From: Montifringilla adamsi
Lineage: Eukaryota; Chordata; Aves; Passeriformes; Passeridae
NCBI GenBank assembly: GCA_017590115.1
Contig: JAGGNK010012892.1
Span: 2,148,351 to 2,212,350, forward strand
Length of the DNA stretch: 64,000 nucleotides
Direction of reading: 5' to 3'
Below the pieces are notes generated by a model. It saw nothing but the letters and a program-made list of their open reading frames with translations. It was not told the DNA's origin and did no database searches. This document shows positions 59,519 to 64,000 of this stretch, one piece after another. Both the position numbers and the translations under genes were made by a program. Within the stretch, counting starts at the first letter, position 1; each line of letters begins with the position of its first letter.

Positions 59519-62500
59519 AGACATACAGAATCAGAGAGGAGTATCAATCTACAAATCAATAAATTAAGGAAAAATAAAGTGTAATTCTTCCCAGATAAGC
59601 ATGTGTTTGCACCTTTTACCTTAAACCCAGTGGGGTCCCACCCAAAGCTGAATTCCAGAAAAAGGTCATTTCAATTTTGCAAATGTCAGGCAAAATTATA
59701 GACAGGTTCTGCTAAGGTGACATTAAGATGTTTCTGAATTATAAGTTGTCCCTCATCAAAACTGTACCCTTAACTCTGCAATTCCTAACACACAGGAATG
59801 CTCTTCTTTGGCTTTTTTGTCTCAACCTTCTAAAAAAAAGACCTTTGCTACGTTCCCACAGCTGTAGCCCAACCCACTGACACGTTTTATGCAAGAAAAA
59901 AATGCGTGAAGCAAACGGCAACCAATCCCTTCCATACCTGGTGATGGTGGTAAAAGACACCGAGTACCCAGCCCTTGCACAGAACACTGCAGTTACTGAC
60001 TGCACGTGTGAACAAGCCCCAGGGAACACCAGACACATCAGCCTGCTCTGCTGCTGTCACACTCAGATACAGATTTCATACAGAGCAGTCAGTGCAAGAA
60101 CTGCACATGTCTGTCTGCTCATCTCCCCTGCACATAAACAGGACACATCCTCCCATTTTGGCTGCATTTAATCTATTGTTTCTGAGAGGTTGCAGTCTTT
60201 TACACAAAAAAAAAATTACAAGCTTAATAATGTCATCTCTGGCACCAAATGTACTGTTCAGTCATGGTTTAGACTTTTAGCAGCTAACTTTTCATAGAAT
60301 TAAAGATCTTAATGAGTGACACAGCATTATCTGTATTTTAGTCTCATGACATTTACCTTATCTATTATCAGCATCAGAATGTTCTTTCTTTTGTTTAGTT
60401 CTAGTTTTCCATTTCAAAATGCTTTATTAGTAACCAAGTTTTAATTAACTGCACATGCATTTCCCCAGTTTTCAAGAAAAGCATTATACATATCAGACAC
60501 ATCTAATCATTTTCCAACTCCTACCTTTGCTCCTACATCCTCCTCCCACAAACCATCTGCAGATTCATGCAAAACAATGTAAAGCAACCCACAGCTAATA
60601 AATTCCCATTTAGTCAGCATCAGAGCATCAGGCATTCATCATATGCATTGATTCAAAAACACTGAAGGGGACACTGGTTTTCTGCATTATCAAGCACTTT
60701 GAACTTAGTTTACCTTCCATCTTGTAGAAAACAACTCAATTATAAATAAAATGGAGCTCAGGTATTTTGCTGTAAAATCCTTTCCAGGTCATGAGAACAG
60801 AGAAAGCTTAATGATGAGTCCTAGCCTGCTGCCAGTCGCATGTTTCGTATCAGGTTCTGGCAGGTCTGCACTACTCACAATCAATCTTCCTCAAACTGAA
60901 ATCCTGACATATCAGATATTTATTTATGCTATTTATATAAGGGAAAGCTATTGCATTTACTTTCTGCTTGACATACATCCTCCCACAGCTGAGCTCAGGA
61001 TTCCTGCTCCTGCCCTGGATTCCCGTACCTAGTTCTCCTGATGCATCCCTGACTTCCCTTGATGTCTGTGTGTCACTGAGAACCTTGCTGTGGGCTGCTT
61101 TTCTCATGACCTGCTATGCAACTTGCCACTGATTCACCATTACCCTCTCCATACAGACTTGGCACAGGTGAGTATTAATGTGTGTGCTGGTTTTACTCTG
61201 TAATTGCACCATCGTTATCAGTTATCCAATTTTACACTCAGATCAAAAGTATAGGTAAAATATGTTTCACTCAAAAAGATTCTTGGCATTTTGTAAGATC
61301 CAAAATACCACATTACATGAATTAGTAATTTAAATCTGGCTATTAATTACCCTCCAGAAAACAACTGCAAGTTTGCACTAGACAAAAATAACGTCTGAAT
61401 ATTACTTCAAGTACAAATACCTATCTAAACAGTGCAGAAGAAAAACTTCCACAGGCACACATTCATCAATATATTTTGTCTTGATTCAGTTGCTTCAATA
61501 TGGGTCCTCTAGTGGTATTTTGGACACCAAGGTGTGGACAACCTCTAAGTAGGCCTAGCAGATAACAAATACTACTTTTCAAAGTGTGTGTGTGCATCCA
61601 GCAGGCTGTCACGTGGCTTCACCAGCAGGTTGGGTCATGCTGGGATGTTCAGGATTGCAGCTGGCACTGGTCTGCAAGCTTCATGCTACTTTTGAATAAC
61701 CTACACACAGGGCTGGGAGATTTTTAATATTTGTAAAATAACCTGTGTTTTGGTTTGACTCAACTCCAGTTTCAGTTTGCACATGTCTGCCTTTGAAAAA
61801 CCTGATATTTGAATTCAAATACAATCTTTAGGTAATCTTCCAGTTGCAAAATTATTTAGAGCCTTAAACCATCATTTGTTTTTACTTGTATTATGAACAT
61901 GAAAATAATTTACCAGATAGTTATTTTGCATAATTAACATGAACCATTTGATGTAAATTTTAATGAAGTTGGAAATATTTTTCTGGTATGTCATGCCTTC
62001 CAGAGAAAAAGCAGAGTATGTTGGCTAATTCTGAAGTCCTTAAAACATTTGATGTAGCACGACACATAATGGAACCAGGGACACAATTTGCACACACCGT
62101 GCCTAAAAACTACTAATGCTAATTGTTCTCAGATAACTCTTTTGAAATTTATTTTTTTCCTGATGATTTCTTCTTCTGTTCATTGAATGAATTCATAAAA
62201 GAGAGACTTTGTGAAGTGCCCTGTACAATCTCCTCCTAAGATCAGGATCCTGTACTTGTATTGAAAAAACTCTGTACCATGCATCCATTATGTATACACT
62301 CTAAAGTATTTCAAATGTGCAGATATGATTTGAGCATGCTACCTTTTTATTTATTATTAATATTAGAGAAAACTATTAATAAATTTATAATATAAGGGGA
62401 TCTTTTTCCATTGTAGCACGAAACAGCAATTTGAAGACGACATTTAATTTACATAAAATATTTTGAAACTTAATTATTTCTGTCAAAGGATATTAAATAC

Positions 62501-63034
62501 TTTGAAGTTGCAAAAAAAACCCTTTAGGTTATATAATATTACTTTGTTCCTATATTATAGTTGAGGAATGTGTAGTATTTGAAAGTATTTGTCCCTTGTT
62601 TGTGGTTGTTCAGCTGGAAAGGCTTCTTTTATTGCTGTTTTCTAATGAAATGATGCACAACCACCACTCAACCTGAAGTAAAAAGGGCAAATAAATTGCT
62701 TCTTTCAAAAACTCAGGCCTACATGTCTCCCAATTTAGAACACTGAAATCTTTACCTCTCCAAAATAGTAGGCCCATTCACCCTGAGATACTGTGAGGAC
62801 AGCTACTCATCAAGTACATTCCTTCCTCTTTTTTTTTTTTCTTTTAGCAGGCCAACTAGAGGTCACTTTGTAGAAATTTGACCTTAGTCTGCACTAAGCT
62901 GGAAAGATAAACTCAATTTCTTTTCAGCTAGAATCTATTTAACACCTGATTTGTCTAAAAAAATAGCTTTTATAAAATTTTAAAGCATTTTCAATATCAG
63001 ACTGAAAACTATTGCCCAGTTTAGTTGCTTCTCC

Positions 63035-63056
63035 ATAATAATAATAATAATGATGA
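63035..63056. repeat. (ATA)n microsatellite
   Basis: About six ATA units are followed by ATGATGAT. It directly precedes the CR1-like fragment. Confidence 0.85.
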
Positions 63057-63072
63057 TTTTGATATTAATGTT

Positions 63073-63130
63073 ATGATGGGAGTTGGACTCCACAGTCCTG
63101 GCAGATCCTAACACAAGATATTCTATGATG
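63073..63130 (+). mobile_element. CR1-like 3'-end fragment
   Basis: The plus strand reads GATGGGAGTTGGACTCC, then CAGATCCTAACAC, then GATATTCTATGATGCAG. This has the order of a CR1 tail (GTTGGACT, GATCCT, ATTCTATGAT), though it is diverged and lacks the tandem tail octamers. The preceding ATA microsatellite is not the usual CR1 tail. Confidence 0.5.
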
Positions 63131-64000
63131 CAGTAATCATTTCACCATTGCTTGCCTAATCACACATCGTGAGAAGTCATGTACTTCTGTTTCCTGGAAA
63201 GAAATTTGTTCCCAGAATTTTACAGAATTTTTATCTGCCTCTCTGGTTGTCATAAAAGTAGTCAAGAGAACTGCACTTAATTTCACCTTATTTTGAAGGA
63301 CAAGAATATAAATTTGCTGAGTATATTTTGCTAATATTTTTAAGTACTTTAGAGATTTTTTTTTTTAATGAGGTATCTCTTACTTAGAAATACAGCTACA
63401 TCACATGCAACATTAATAACACTGGTATTGAAAGGACAATTCAACCACCTACCTTTAGTCCACTGGAAAAAAAAGAAAAATCTGGGTTTTTTTCTGAGAT
63501 GCTCCACAAATATCTGGGTTTTTTTTTTTTTCAGTTCTATTAGAAAGTGATTACCCCCTGCTCTTCACAGCCAAAAGTCTCTGTTATACACTGCAAGTCC
63601 TATTTTGTCACCCTGAACAAACTACATTTTGATCCTGACAGAAGACAACAACCAAGCAAAGGTACCACTTCAGCCTGATTTCATCTCATGAGCAATTATC
63701 AAATGCAAATAAAGCTGTCCAGTTCACATGGTTTTGGTACCTTTCCTCACAGGAATACTTTTACAAGGACATTCCATCTTCTGGCATGATTGTTTCAAAT
63801 GAAAAAATGGCTTCTGGCTGCCTCAAAGATGCTGAAGTTGACTCTAGGTGGAAACCCACATTTTCATGCACGGACACTCCCAGGTGGGTTTTTAAACTTT
63901 CTAGGTGCGCTTTTTGAACAGATTTTACTCTCAAACACTACACAGTAACTTCTGCTTATTTTTTTTACTCTATAAACTTTACCATTAGTCCCCTCCATAA

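Larger units (their letters stand above)
33654..64000 (-). other. Intron 1 (at least 30.3 kb, 5' end outside window)
   Basis: Everything to the right of exon 2 is interpreted as intron 1 of COL5A2. I searched the minus strand for a signal-peptide exon ending in phase 1 with a CpG-rich promoter and found no convincing one, so the main exon 1 should lie beyond 64000. Large first introns are usual in this gene. The stretch is AT-rich; its open frames are short (up to about 122 codons) and resemble no family I know. Supported contents are the separately listed repeats, LTR candidate, CR1 fragment, inverted repeats and G-quadruplex motif. If the annotation is wrong, an unrecognised noncoding gene could be hidden here. 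Confidence 0.8.

Noticed and set aside
33654..64000. Main exon 1 with signal peptide in the window
   Set aside because: No minus-strand ATG with a family-like signal peptide, a phase-1 donor and a CpG-rich upstream region was found; the one phase-compatible candidate at 46530-46671 has no family similarity.

Overview
The window is intron-rich animal DNA, most likely from a bird or another sauropsid. It is AT-rich, CpG-poor and full of short microsatellites, and it carries two fragments that look like the 3' end of CR1 LINEs. Every gene feature I can support belongs to one gene on the minus strand, COL5A2, which encodes the pro-alpha2(V) chain of the fibril-forming collagen V. The strongest evidence is the von Willebrand factor C (VWC) exon at 33429-33653, the KGHR cross-linking site, and 37 consecutive in-frame exons that follow the human alpha2(V) chain, as I remember it, in order and without a gap.

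Layout, read in the direction of the gene (high to low coordinates). From 64000 down to 33654 is the 3' part of a very large intron 1. Exon 1 (5' UTR and signal peptide) was not found and presumably lies beyond 64000. Exon 2 (33429-33653) encodes the VWC domain, exon 3 (31990-32003) is a 14-base micro-exon, and exons 4-7 (30703-25647) encode the short collagenous segment of the N-propeptide. Exon 8 (23901-23978) encodes the N-propeptide/telopeptide junction and the first triplet of the main helix. Exons 9-38 (21974 down to 141) encode helix residues 4-639 of roughly 1014, as an unbroken Gly-X-Y repeat in 45, 54, 99 or 108 base exons. All helix introns are phase 0. Exons 39 onward (the rest of the helix and the C-propeptide) lie to the left of position 1.

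The 37 exons total 2456 bases and encode 818 residues, with no stop, frameshift or Gly substitution, so the locus looks intact. In the protein, the VWC domain and minor helix form the N-propeptide, and exon 8 supplies the telopeptide lysine. Helix Lys87 in exon 13 is its expected cross-linking partner in staggered fibrils. Several GxPGER motifs and one RGD are candidate cell-binding sites.

The remainder, above all the 30 kb of intron 1, holds simple repeats, a possible solo LTR in the gene's orientation, an old palindromic repeat, AT-rich inverted repeats, a G-quadruplex motif and two locally GC-richer patches. One patch (46312-46671) contains a speculative, phase-compatible alternative first exon. 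I found no RNA gene, CRISPR array, operon or second protein-coding gene, and no sign of a novel multi-gene system.
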